33,984 nucleotides of DNA, from contig JALRAP010000022.1 of the NCBI GenBank assembly GCA_023262505.1, positions 1 through 33,984 on the forward strand, written 5' to 3'. Made by a program: the position numbers and the translations under genes. Source of the DNA: Bacteroidia bacterium. GTDB lineage: Bacteria; Bacteroidota; Bacteroidia; AKYH767-A; OLB10. Below the pieces are notes generated by a model, which worked only from the letters and a program-made list of their open reading frames with translations, did not search any database and was not told the DNA's origin. This document shows positions 25,526 to 33,085 of this stretch, piece after piece (position 1 is the first letter of the stretch; each line of letters begins with the position of its first letter).

Positions 25526-26725
25526 ATGCCGAAAATCTCACTCAAGGGCAACTGGATGCCCGCCTCACCTATCAGGAAACTTATTCCTTACGCCGAAATG
25601 GCTAAAAAGGATGGCCGCAAGGTTTATCATTTGAATATTGGCCAGCCCGATATCGAAACGCCAAAGGTCATGTTGGATGCCGTTCGTAATAACCAATTGA
25701 AGGTTATTGAATACAGCCATTCGGCAGGAAACGAATCTTACCGTAGAAAGTTGGTTGGGTATTACTCGAAGTTTGGCATTCGCCTGGATTACACCGATAT
25801 CATGGTAACCACTGGTGGTTCTGAGGCCATTGAAATCGCCATGATGACTTGCTTGAACGAGGGGGACGAAGTCATCATTCCTGAGCCTTTTTATGCCAAT
25901 TACTTGGGTTTTGGTACCCAGGCTGGCGTTCGCGTTTGTCCGATTGAATCATCAATTGAGACTGGTTTCGCATTGCCTCCGATTTCTGAATTTGAAAAAA
26001 GGATCACTAAATCCACAAAGGCGATAATGATTTGTAACCCGGGAAATCCCACGGGTTATCTCTATACCAGATCAGAGTTGGAGGCTTTGCGCGACTTATG
26101 TTTGAAGCATGACTTGTTCTTATTCTCGGATGAGGTTTATAAGGAATTCTGTTATGACGGGAATGAGTATGTTTCTGTGATGTCTCTTTCAGGGTTGGAG
26201 GAGCATGCCATCATGGTTGATAGTGTCTCCAAGAGGTATAGTGCATGTGGAATCAGGATTGGAGCCTTGGTTTCTAAAAACAAGGAAGTGATGGCTTCAG
26301 CCTTGAAGTTTGCGCAGGCAAGATTGAGCCCGCCTAGCTATGGTCAGATTGCTGCTGAGGCCGCTATAGACACACCTGACTCTTATTTCGAAGCCGTATC
26401 TCAGGAATATGTGGCCAGAAGAGATTTCTTGGTCAATGCCCTCAACAATATGCCAGGTGTATTTTGTCCGAAGCCCAGCGGCGCTTTCTATGTTATTGCC
26501 CGTTTGCCAATTGATGATGCTGATCGTTTTTGCCAATGGTTACTAGAGTCGTTTTCTTTTGAAAACCAAACAGTGATGTTGGCGCCTGCGACAGGCTTTT
26601 ACTCGTCACCCAACAAAGGCAAGGATGAGGTCAGGCTTGCTTATGTCTTGAACATTCCATCGCTTAGTCAAGCAATGAAATGTCTTGAAGCTGCGCTCAA
26701 GGAGTATCCTGGTAAAACGAATTGA
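25526..26725 (+). CDS. Class I/II PLP-dependent aminotransferase
   Basis: This fold-type I pyridoxal-phosphate aminotransferase of the aspartate aminotransferase superfamily has 399 residues from the ATG at 25526 (MPKISLKGNWMPASPIRKLI). An upstream in-frame ATG at 25493 lies inside the hairpin and is rejected. Landmarks are LNIGQPDIETP, TTGGSEAIEIAM, the CNPGNPTGYLYTR binding segment, SDEVYKEF, and the Schiff-base lysine at about residue 236 in SVSKRYSACGIRIG. FCPKPSGAFYVIARLP near the end contains the substrate-carboxylate region. It probably acts on aspartate, aromatic or branched amino acids; the substrate cannot be fixed. Its last 29 nt overlap the convergent NUDIX gene. Confidence 0.93.
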   Translation: MPKISLKGNWMPASPIRKLIPYAEMAKKDGRKVYHLNIGQPDIETPKVMLDAVRNNQLKVIEYSHSAGNESYRRKLVGYYSKFGIRLDYTDIMVTTGGSEAIEIAMMTCLNEGDEVIIPEPFYANYLGFGTQAGVRVCPIESSIETGFALPPISEFEKRITKSTKAIMICNPGNPTGYLYTRSELEALRDLCLKHDLFLFSDEVYKEFCYDGNEYVSVMSLSGLEEHAIMVDSVSKRYSACGIRIGALVSKNKEVMASALKFAQARLSPPSYGQIAAEAAIDTPDSYFEAVSQEYVARRDFLVNALNNMPGVFCPKPSGAFYVIARLPIDDADRFCQWLLESFSFENQTVMLAPATGFYSSPNKGKDEVRLAYVLNIPSLSQAMKCLEAALKEYPGKTN

Positions 26726-27314
26726 ATTCGGCCCACAAATCTTTTAGGGAGCCGTATCCGTCTTTCAATAACGCTTCAACCTTTTCTTTTGAAACCCATT
26801 CCACTTGGGTAATGCCCTCCTCTAACTGACCAATTGGAGTTTTGTGTCCTTCACATTCCATAAGGAACCAAAAAGTGCGCTTGATGGTTGGATAACCTTT
26901 GAACATATAACCATGATAAGTTGTCTTCAATGGTTTAACAATTTTCAATCCATTGATACCGCACTCTTCTTGTACCTCACGTATGGCAGTGGCTGCCGGA
27001 ACTTCTCCCTCGTCCATCTTTCCTTTGGGGAAATCCCAAACCCCGTTTCTTAATATCATTAGGAAGTTACCGGTCCCCGCTTTGTTTACAATCCCTCCTG
27101 CAGCATCAATGTGATTGAACTCGGAACAGAATTGCAGAAATGACTTCGAAGCGTTTTTAGAAATAATCGAGATTCTTGAGGAGGGAACTTTTTTTTCAAG
27201 GATTCCAATTACATCTTCTCGGGAAATTTGAATCTCTTCAGAATTACCGGATGGTTCATCTTCTACAAAGTTCAGCTCGGTATCGCTCAAAAAAACTTTG
27301 TAAATTTGTCTCAT
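26697..27314 (-). CDS. NUDIX hydrolase with N-terminal extension
   Basis: This pyrophosphohydrolase acts on a nucleoside-diphosphate-linked substrate. The 205-residue protein has a full NUDIX box at about residues 98-120, G-x5-E-x7-REVQEECGI, with all catalytic glutamates present. The ~80 residues before it (YKVFLSDTELNFVEDEPSGN) form an extra N-terminal domain often seen in Bacteroidota NUDIX proteins. Substrate is unknown. The ATG at 27314 shares two bases with the pyrE ATG on the opposite strand (CATG). An exact -7 box for it lies at 27335-27342 inside pyrE. Its 3' end overlaps the aminotransferase by 29 nt. Confidence 0.92.
   Translation of the reverse strand: MRQIYKVFLSDTELNFVEDEPSGNSEEIQISREDVIGILEKKVPSSRISIISKNASKSFLQFCSEFNHIDAAGGIVNKAGTGNFLMILRNGVWDFPKGKMDEGEVPAATAIREVQEECGINGLKIVKPLKTTYHGYMFKGYPTIKRTFWFLMECEGHKTPIGQLEEGITQVEWVSKEKVEALLKDGYGSLKDLWAEFNSFYQDTP
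27301..27308 (+). promoter_or_regulatory. -7 box (TAnnTTTG) 4 nt before pyrE, inside the NUDIX gene
   Basis: TAAATTTG matches the consensus exactly and ends 4 nt before the pyrE ATG at 27313, the same spacing as at the YdcF-like gene. No clear TTTG is found at -33. A leaderless pyrE mRNA is inferred. Confidence 0.42.
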
Positions 27315-27948
27315 GGGTATTGGAACAACCGCAACAAATATAGCTGATTTCCTACTGCAAATAAAGGCAGTTAAACTATCTCCTTCCGCTCCATTTAAAT
27401 GGGCCTCTGGTTGGAATTCTCCAATTTACTGTGATAACAGGATTACACTGAGCCATCCTAAAATCAGAACATACATACGTCAAGAATTAGTCAAACTGAT
27501 TGATGAAAAGTTCGGAAGTCCAGACTTAATTGCCGGTGTGGCAACCGGGGCCATCGCTCAAGGAGCACTAGTGGCAGAGTCAATGGGTTTGCCCTTTGTT
27601 TATGTGAGGCCCGCCCCCAAGGACCATGGAACCAAAAATCAAATTGAGGGCGAGATTAAGCCTGGGCAAACTTGCGTGGTAGTGGAAGACCTTATATCCA
27701 CAGGCCAAAGCAGCATCAAGGCAGTCAATGCTCTTCGCGATGGCGGGGTAATGGTTAAGGGAATGGTTTCCATTTTCACCTATGGATTTCCTGTTGCCAC
27801 AGAATCTTTCAAGGATATTTCTTGCCCAGTATATTCGCTGAGCAATTATGAAGTATTGGTAGAACGGGCATTGCGCTTAGGATTTATAAGCGAAAGCGAA
27901 CTCGACCGATTGAAGGTTTGGAAGGAGTCTCCTGACAAATGGCTTTAA
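27313..27948 (+). CDS. pyrE: Orotate phosphoribosyltransferase
   Basis: PyrE joins orotate to PRPP to give OMP in de novo pyrimidine synthesis. The 211-residue protein shows FKWASGWNSPIYCDNRITLS, a hallmark of the family, and DLIAGVATGAIAQGALVAES. The flexible-loop segment YVRPAPKDHGTKNQIEGE and the PRPP-binding motif VVVEDLISTGQSS (about residues 121-133) follow. The C-terminus (SNYEVLVERALRLGFISESE) is typical for Bacteroidota. The start is an ATG at 27313 overlapping the divergent NUDIX start. Its stop is 5 nt from the convergent birA stop. Confidence 0.96.
   Translation: MGIGTTATNIADFLLQIKAVKLSPSAPFKWASGWNSPIYCDNRITLSHPKIRTYIRQELVKLIDEKFGSPDLIAGVATGAIAQGALVAESMGLPFVYVRPAPKDHGTKNQIEGEIKPGQTCVVVEDLISTGQSSIKAVNALRDGGVMVKGMVSIFTYGFPVATESFKDISCPVYSLSNYEVLVERALRLGFISESELDRLKVWKESPDKWL
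27335..27342 (-). promoter_or_regulatory. -7 box (TAnnTTTG) of the NUDIX gene, inside pyrE
   Basis: On the minus strand TATATTTG is an exact -7 match, about 20 nt before the NUDIX ATG, with a TTTG only 15 nt further upstream (plus 27358-27361), shorter than the usual spacing. If used, transcription initiates inside pyrE codons. Confidence 0.38.
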
Positions 27949-27952
27949 AGAT

Positions 27953-28714
27953 TCATCTGTTTTCTTGATTGAAAAGGTGTTTTACCTCTTTAATTCCGAA
28001 TTCTCGAATTTGATCATCTATTTTAATTACTAGGTAGCCCTCTTTGGTAACTCCTTGGATGACTCCCTTGGATCGGGTCCCATCGTATTCGAATTCTCTT
28101 ACCTCTCCTAAGCCGAAAAGTAATTTGGAGTAAGATTCATTAATCCTTCTACTTTCACCATTTCGAATCAACTCGAAATACTCCATCAACACATCTCGCC
28201 ATTCCTTTGTGAATTCAGGTATCGATTCGATTGATTTGCCAGTTATCGTTTTTAAAGCAATTGCATTCGGCTCATAGGGCCCAAAAGAAAGTTGATTCAG
28301 ATTTATTCCAACACCCACTATGCTTTGTGTGCACTTTCTTTCTCGAATTGAATTTTCAATTAAAATTCCCGCGACCTTCTTTTCACCGAACATGATGTCG
28401 TTCGGCCATTTTATTTTGAACTCTTGACCTGAATATGTTTTTAAAATGGCGCATATGCTCAATGAAGCTATTTGGTTGATTAAATACAAATTGGTTGGTT
28501 CTAAAAAATCGGGGTTAAGAATAACTGAGGCAAGCATATTGCTTCGAGGCTCGCTTTCCCAAATATTTCCCTTTTGTCCTTTGCCTGCAGTTTGGAAAAA
28601 AGACAGAATGGCAGTCCCTTCCTCCACATGAACTCCATCTTGCAAAAGCCCCTGGGCAAATCGGTTGGTTGAATCCACCACCTCTAAAACTATTAGTTCG
28701 ATTCTAGTGTTCAT
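27953..28714 (-). CDS. birA: Biotin--[acetyl-CoA-carboxylase] ligase, monofunctional
   Basis: This enzyme activates biotin as biotinyl-AMP and attaches it to carboxylase carrier proteins. From the ATG at 28714 it has 253 residues. It opens MNTRIELIVLEVVDSTNRFA (family: EVDSTN) and carries AGKGQKGNIWESEPRSNML, the biotinyl-AMP binding loop (family GRGQRGRxW), and IKWPNDIMFGEKKVAGILIE with the catalytic lysine. There is no N-terminal winged helix, so it should not act as a repressor of biotin genes. An upstream ATG (28750) exists, but the family N-terminus and the predicted promoter favour 28714. The C-terminal SH3-like domain (GVIQGVTKEGYLVIKI) is present. Confidence 0.93.
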   Translation of the reverse strand: MNTRIELIVLEVVDSTNRFAQGLLQDGVHVEEGTAILSFFQTAGKGQKGNIWESEPRSNMLASVILNPDFLEPTNLYLINQIASLSICAILKTYSGQEFKIKWPNDIMFGEKKVAGILIENSIRERKCTQSIVGVGINLNQLSFGPYEPNAIALKTITGKSIESIPEFTKEWRDVLMEYFELIRNGESRRINESYSKLLFGLGEVREFEYDGTRSKGVIQGVTKEGYLVIKIDDQIREFGIKEVKHLFNQENR

Positions 28715-28733
28715 GTAATGGCTTAGTGACTGA

Positions 28734-28765
28734 TTTGCAGCATGAAGCAAAAAGAGTTATTTTTG
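28734..28765 (+). promoter_or_regulatory. rsfS-ftsH promoter (exact TTTG-N20-TAnnTTTG)
   Basis: TTTG at 28734-28737 and TATTTTTG at 28758-28765 with a 20-nt spacer form a perfect match, the same geometry as the miaB promoter. The start is predicted near 28771, 17 nt before the rsfS ATG. Confidence 0.72.
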
Positions 28766-28767
28766 TA

Positions 28768-28775
28768 CAAACATA
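28768..28775 (-). promoter_or_regulatory. -7 box of birA, adjacent to the divergent rsfS promoter
   Basis: On the minus strand TATGTTTG (plus 28768-28775) is an exact -7 match, about 50 nt before the birA start at 28714. It is only 2 nt from the rsfS -7 box on the other strand, so the two promoters would compete for polymerase. No strong -33 is seen. Confidence 0.42.
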
Positions 28776-28787
28776 TTCATTTGATAA

Positions 28788-29186
28788 ATGCCCGCTAGCA
28801 CCAAGAGAACTGCCAAGAAAACAACCGTCAAAAAAAACACAGTCCCAACTAGCCTTTTAGATGCGGTAGTTTTAGGTGCGCAAGAGAAAAAAGCCAAGGA
28901 TTTGGTGGTTATGGATCTCAAGTCCACAGGCACTTCCATAGCCGATTACTTTGTTGTTTGTCACGGAGATTCAACGACCCAAGTCGGCGCAATAGCACAC
29001 TCTATTGAAGATGAGGTGTTTAAGTTATTGGGCGAACGACCATCATTCCGTGAAGGATTTACAAATGCTGAATGGATCCTGTTGGACTACATCAACATGG
29101 TAGTTCATGTTTTCCTTCATGAACAACGAGAATATTACGGCATAGAACGTTTTTGGGCTGATGCTAAAACAACCAAAATTGGCTGA
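28788..29186 (+). CDS. rsfS: Ribosome silencing factor RsfS
   Basis: RsfS binds ribosomal protein uL14 and keeps the subunits apart when nutrients are short. The 132-residue protein has a basic, Lys/Thr-rich N-terminal extension of about 20 residues, then the complete DUF143/RsfS domain: DAVVLGAQEKKAKDLVVMDL, ADYFVVCHGDSTTQVGAIA, then ERPSFREGFTNAEWILLDYI and VVHVFLHEQREYYGIERFWA. Order rsfS then ftsH then LUD protein then cdsA is a recurrent Bacteroidota arrangement as I know it. A perfect promoter lies just upstream. Start ATG at 28788. Confidence 0.95.
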   Translation: MPASTKRTAKKTTVKKNTVPTSLLDAVVLGAQEKKAKDLVVMDLKSTGTSIADYFVVCHGDSTTQVGAIAHSIEDEVFKLLGERPSFREGFTNAEWILLDYINMVVHVFLHEQREYYGIERFWADAKTTKIG

Positions 29187-29221
29187 ACATTCCTGCCCCA
29201 CCTTTGTTAATTTGCTCATAT

Positions 29222-29250
29222 TGTCACATCATTTCCAATGGCATGGATGT
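29222..29250 (+). promoter_or_regulatory. Candidate stress-response element upstream of ftsH
   Basis: TGTCA at 29222-29226 is followed after 6 nt by TTCCAATGGCATG at 29233-29245. The 13-base block differs at one position from the groES copy (1457-1469), and both copies have TGTCA 6-7 nt before it. TGGCATG plus GATG plus TTGA resembles a sigma-54 -24/-12 pair (consensus TGGCACG-N4-TTGC) with one key mismatch. The ftsH ATG is 35 nt downstream. Stress control of ftsH separate from rsfS is inferred. Confidence 0.45.
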
Positions 29251-29280
29251 TGACATTGCCACAACCTGATACTATCTATT

Positions 29281-31329
29281 ATGTCTGATTCGAATAAACA
29301 AACCGGCGGTAACGAACAAGGAACGGGAAATAAGTTTTCCAAGAAGGGAATGTCCAAATTCAATTTCAATTTTTATTGGATTTACGCCATTTTGATCCTT
29401 ATAATTTTTGCCGTTAATTTCATGGACTTGGGAGGGCAAACCAAGGAAACAAGTTGGATCCAGTTTAAGAATGAAATGCTTGTTCCAAGGGATGTTGATC
29501 GCATAGAAGTGATCAACAAGGAGCGAGTCAATGTTTATATCCGAAAGGAAAAGCTCAACCAAGACAAATACAAATCCGTTGCCAAGAAGGCTTTTGGCGA
29601 TACACCGAATGCAGGGCCGCATTTTTTCTTTACCATTGGAGATGTTGGCTCGTTCGACAAACAGATGGAGGAGGCGCAACAGGGATTTGCTGAGAATGAA
29701 AAAGTGGCCATCAAATACAACAACAACGAGCGCAGTTTGTTCGATTTCTTCCTGACTTGGTTGTTCCCGATAATTCTGTTGGTGCTTCTCTGGATGTTTT
29801 TGTTCAGGCGAATGGGCGGCGGAGGTGGCGGAAGCCAGATCTTCAATATTGGAAAATCCAAGGCCCAGCTTTTTGACAAAGACATGCAAGTTAAAGTGAC
29901 CTTCAATGATGTAGCCGGATTAGAGGAGGCAAAGGTGGAGGTAATGGAGATCGTTGATTTCCTAAAGAACCCTAAAAAGTATACTTCCTTGGGAGGAAAG
30001 ATACCACGTGGTGCTTTGTTGGTCGGTCCTCCCGGTACTGGCAAAACACTGCTTGCAAAAGCGGTAGCAGGAGAGGCTCAAGTTCCATTCTTTTCGCTTT
30101 CAGGATCAGATTTCGTTGAAATGTTTGTGGGTGTTGGAGCAAGCCGTGTCCGTGATTTGTTCCGTCAAGCCAAGGAAAAAGCACCAGCAATCATTTTCAT
30201 TGACGAGATTGATGCCATTGGTCGGGCACGTGGTAAAGCGCCCTCATTTAGCGCCAACGACGAACGCGAAAGCACATTGAATCAGCTTTTGACAGAGATG
30301 GATGGCTTCGGTTCCAATAGTGGTGTGATCATATTGGCGGCCACTAACCGTGCAGATGTGCTAGACCGCGCTTTGCTCCGTCCAGGACGTTTTGATCGTC
30401 AGATTTATGTTGAGCTTCCAGATTTGAATGGAAGGAAGGAGATATTCAAGGTTCATTTGAAGCCTGTAAAGACGGATTCTACAGTAGACATTGACTTCTT
30501 GGCCAAGCAGACACCTGGCTTTTCAGGGGCTGACTTAGCCAATCTTTGCAACGAGGCGGCCTTGATCGCAGCACGTCGCAACAAAAGCCTGGTTGATAAG
30601 CAGGATTTTCTGGATGCAGTTGATCGAGTCATTGGTGGACTTGAGAAAAAGAACAAGATTATCTCAGCTCATGAGAAAAAAGTAATCGCATTTCACGAGG
30701 CTGGTCATGCCACAGTTAGCTGGCTTCTTCGTCATGCTCATCCATTGGTAAAAGTTTCAATTGTGCCTAGAGGCAATTCCTTAGGTGCTGCCTGGTACTT
30801 GCCTGAAGAGCGTCAAATTACCACCAAGGAGCAGATTGTGGATGAAATGTGTGCGGCTTTGGGAGGTAGAGCGGCTGAGGATGTGATGTTTGGACAAGTT
30901 TCAACTGGGGCCCTGAGCGACTTGGAAAAAATAACCAAACAGGCATATGCTATGGTGTCCATTTTTGGCTTGAATGACAAAATAGGCAACATTTCTTTCT
31001 ATGACTCGTCGGGTCAACAAGACTACAATTTCTCTAAGCCCTACAGTGAAAAAACTGCGCAAATCATTGATGAGGAGGTCAGCAAATTAGTTGACGCGTG
31101 TTATGTCCGAACCAAGGAAATTCTTGCTGCAAACAAGGAGAAGTTGGAGCAATTGGCAAGCCATTTGCTTGACAAGGAGGTGATCTTCAAGGAGGATCTG
31201 GAGCAAATTTTCGGCAAAAGGCCTTTTGATATCGAAGAAAACACCGAAGCAACTCAGGTCTCTGAGATTGTAAGCCATGAATCTTCCGACAATAAAGTCG
31301 GAAACTCACAACCTGGTGCTGAAAACTGA
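29281..31329 (+). CDS. ftsH: ATP-dependent zinc metalloprotease FtsH
   Basis: FtsH is the membrane-anchored AAA+ protease that degrades misassembled membrane proteins and short-lived regulators. The 682 residues contain two transmembrane helices (about 32-48 and 157-176) flanking a periplasmic domain. Then come AAA+ motifs Walker A GPPGTGKT (249-256), Walker B IIFIDEID (304-311) and second-region-of-homology arginines in RPGRFDR (367-373), followed by the zinc-binding HEAGH at 472-476. A Gly-rich linker (RRMGGGGGGSQIF) links membrane and AAA+ parts. The C-terminal ~60 residues past the protease are acidic and family-variable. The ATG is at 29281, 94 nt after rsfS, with a shared stress-like element between them. 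Confidence 0.97.
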   Translation: MSDSNKQTGGNEQGTGNKFSKKGMSKFNFNFYWIYAILILIIFAVNFMDLGGQTKETSWIQFKNEMLVPRDVDRIEVINKERVNVYIRKEKLNQDKYKSVAKKAFGDTPNAGPHFFFTIGDVGSFDKQMEEAQQGFAENEKVAIKYNNNERSLFDFFLTWLFPIILLVLLWMFLFRRMGGGGGGSQIFNIGKSKAQLFDKDMQVKVTFNDVAGLEEAKVEVMEIVDFLKNPKKYTSLGGKIPRGALLVGPPGTGKTLLAKAVAGEAQVPFFSLSGSDFVEMFVGVGASRVRDLFRQAKEKAPAIIFIDEIDAIGRARGKAPSFSANDERESTLNQLLTEMDGFGSNSGVIILAATNRADVLDRALLRPGRFDRQIYVELPDLNGRKEIFKVHLKPVKTDSTVDIDFLAKQTPGFSGADLANLCNEAALIAARRNKSLVDKQDFLDAVDRVIGGLEKKNKIISAHEKKVIAFHEAGHATVSWLLRHAHPLVKVSIVPRGNSLGAAWYLPEERQITTKEQIVDEMCAALGGRAAEDVMFGQVSTGALSDLEKITKQAYAMVSIFGLNDKIGNISFYDSSGQQDYNFSKPYSEKTAQIIDEEVSKLVDACYVRTKEILAANKEKLEQLASHLLDKEVIFKEDLEQIFGKRPFDIEENTEATQVSEIVSHESSDNKVGNSQPGAEN

Positions 31330-31397
31330 TTTTGCATTGATGAAATTGATGATATATTATGGGCTTATTTTGCCTTTTATATCTTTAATTCATCGAT

Positions 31398-32045
31398 ATG
31401 CAAGAAAGCGCAACCAGGGAAAAGGTGCTAAAGAAGCTCAGGGCTTCTTTGATTTCAAAAACCCCTGAGCCTACACCAGGAGCAGATTATCACCAATCAA
31501 TATTCCAGCCTGCGGGTGATGTTCCTGAATATGCTTTTGCCAAATCCTTCAGGGATTCTGGTGGGTATTTCCAATTTTGTAAGGATGAAATTGAGTTTGC
31601 TGAAGTGTTGATGGAGTTGGTTCACAAGAATCAATGGCGTAACATGGTTTGTACAGAACAGGCTCCATTGGATTTTTTGCGTCAATGCGAGTTTAACGTG
31701 GCAGCAGATGCAAGTCAAATTCCAAATTGTGATGTTGCAATATCATCTTGCGAATACCTGATAGCTAGGACCGGGTCCATTGTTGTGTCATCTGCTTCTG
31801 TATCGGGTAGAAGTCTTCCCTTCTTTGCCAGTACTCATGTTGTTGTTGCGTTCACCAATCAACTTGTCCAAGATTTCAAGGATGTGTTGGATGGTTTGCA
31901 TTCAAGAAAAGAATACTTCAATCCATCATCCCTTTCTTTTATAACCGGTCCGGGTCGAACTGCTGATATCGGAAATGAAACGGTGATTGGAGCACAAGGC
32001 CCTCTTGAGTTATATCTTTTTCTTATTGACAAGGATGGCTGGTAA
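31398..32045 (+). CDS. LUD-domain protein (LutC/YkgG type)
   Basis: This 215-residue protein belongs to the LUD (DUF162) family of lactate-utilisation-associated proteins. Landmarks are the helical N-terminus with EKVLKKLRASLIS, the ISSCEYLIARTGSIVVSSAS strand-turn, STHVVVAFTNQLVQDFKDVL, and the C-terminal SFITGPGRTADIGNETVIGA and GPLELYLFLIDKD, matching the family end. In other bacteria LutC works with LutA and LutB in lactate oxidation; neither partner is visible here, so a link to lactate is not supported. The gene follows ftsH by 68 nt, and its stop overlaps the DUF2007 start by 11 nt, indicating cotranscription and translational coupling. The role is unknown. Confidence 0.85.
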   Translation: MQESATREKVLKKLRASLISKTPEPTPGADYHQSIFQPAGDVPEYAFAKSFRDSGGYFQFCKDEIEFAEVLMELVHKNQWRNMVCTEQAPLDFLRQCEFNVAADASQIPNCDVAISSCEYLIARTGSIVVSSASVSGRSLPFFASTHVVVAFTNQLVQDFKDVLDGLHSRKEYFNPSSLSFITGPGRTADIGNETVIGAQGPLELYLFLIDKDGW

Positions 32046-32259
32046 TACTGATAACACCAATTGGGTGTGTGTATATAAGGCCTATTCACCCGTTAATGCG
32101 GAAATAGTTACAACCGTATTGAATGATAATGGTATAGAGTCTTTTCGCTCCGATCGTAGAGATTCGGTATATACTTTTTTAGGGGAAATAGAGGTTTTGG
32201 TGCCTGAGAACCAAGTTAAAAACGCATTAATTCTAATAGAATCCATAGACGTTGACTGA
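32035..32259 (+). CDS. Small DUF2007 protein
   Basis: The predicted protein has 74 residues from the ATG at 32035; an earlier in-frame candidate at 31987 would overlap the LUD gene by 59 nt and is rejected. The sequence WVCVYKAYSPVNAEIVTTVL and GIESFRSDRRDSV then EIEVLVPENQVKNALILIES fits DUF2007, a small alpha-beta (ACT-like) domain proposed in signalling and also found fused to other domains. It overlaps LUD by 11 nt upstream and cdsA by 8 nt downstream, so the three are translationally coupled. The function is not established, and the short length limits confidence. Confidence 0.78.
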   Translation: MAGNTDNTNWVCVYKAYSPVNAEIVTTVLNDNGIESFRSDRRDSVYTFLGEIEVLVPENQVKNALILIESIDVD

Positions 32260-33085
32260 CCTCAAACAAAGAGTAGTTACAGCAATTTTCTTTGCTGGTA
32301 TTGTAGTGTCATGTATCATGGCCAATCAATGGACTTTTCTCGTCCTTATGGCAATGTTATTGATTTTGGGATTGCTTGAGTTTTACAGGTTGATTTCTGC
32401 TGGAGAAAACGCTCCCCAAAAAGTGATGGGACTCACAATCGGCATTTCACTCTGTGCGATTACTTATTTAATTACTGTTAGAATATTGACTGTTGAGTCG
32501 CTTGCGTTATTGTTGCCTTTAACATTCTTGGTGTTCATATTCGAGATGTATAGAAAACAAGAAAAGCCCTTTTTGAATATCGCAAGTACCATGCTAGGAG
32601 TCATTTATCTGGCTGTTCCGGTTTCAATGATGATAGTTATGGCTTTTATGCCGGCTGAAGACTCTGGGATAACATATCATGGAGGACTATTGATGGGTTG
32701 CATCTTGCATATATGGGCAAATGATACTGGCGCTTACTTCGTGGGCAGTAGATTCGGAAAAAACAGGTTGTTTGAAAGAATATCCCCCAAAAAGTCATGG
32801 GAGGGTTTTTTTGGAGGATTGGCGCTATCAATTGCCGCAGCTTGGTTGAATCATCGATTGTTCGCAGAGTTGGCATTGTATGAATGGATAGCAGTTGCAG
32901 TTTTAATGTCGGTTTTCGGCACGCTTGGCGATCTGGTTGAGTCGATGCTTAAACGCAGCATTAACATCAAGGATTCTGGCACGCTATTTCCTGGCCATGG
33001 CGGTATCCTGGATAGATTTGATGCACTATTGGTAGGAATACCTTTTGTCTGCTGTTACCTGTGGTTTGTAGGTCACTTCGGTTGA
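32252..33085 (+). CDS. cdsA: Phosphatidate cytidylyltransferase
   Basis: CdsA makes CDP-diacylglycerol from CTP and phosphatidic acid, feeding all phospholipid synthesis. The 277-residue integral membrane protein has multiple hydrophobic helices and the C-terminal signature KDSGTLFPGHGGILDRFDAL, preceded by SPKKSWEGFFGGLA and TLGDLVESMLKRSI. The start is a TTG at 32252, inside the DUF2007 stop region: it gives the normal CdsA N-terminus (TDLKQRVVTAIFFAGIVV), while the next in-frame ATG would remove the first helix. Its last 13 nt overlap the convergent aminopeptidase-like gene. Membrane location and reaction are certain at family level. Confidence 0.95.
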   Translation: MTDLKQRVVTAIFFAGIVVSCIMANQWTFLVLMAMLLILGLLEFYRLISAGENAPQKVMGLTIGISLCAITYLITVRILTVESLALLLPLTFLVFIFEMYRKQEKPFLNIASTMLGVIYLAVPVSMMIVMAFMPAEDSGITYHGGLLMGCILHIWANDTGAYFVGSRFGKNRLFERISPKKSWEGFFGGLALSIAAAWLNHRLFAELALYEWIAVAVLMSVFGTLGDLVESMLKRSINIKDSGTLFPGHGGILDRFDALLVGIPFVCCYLWFVGHFG

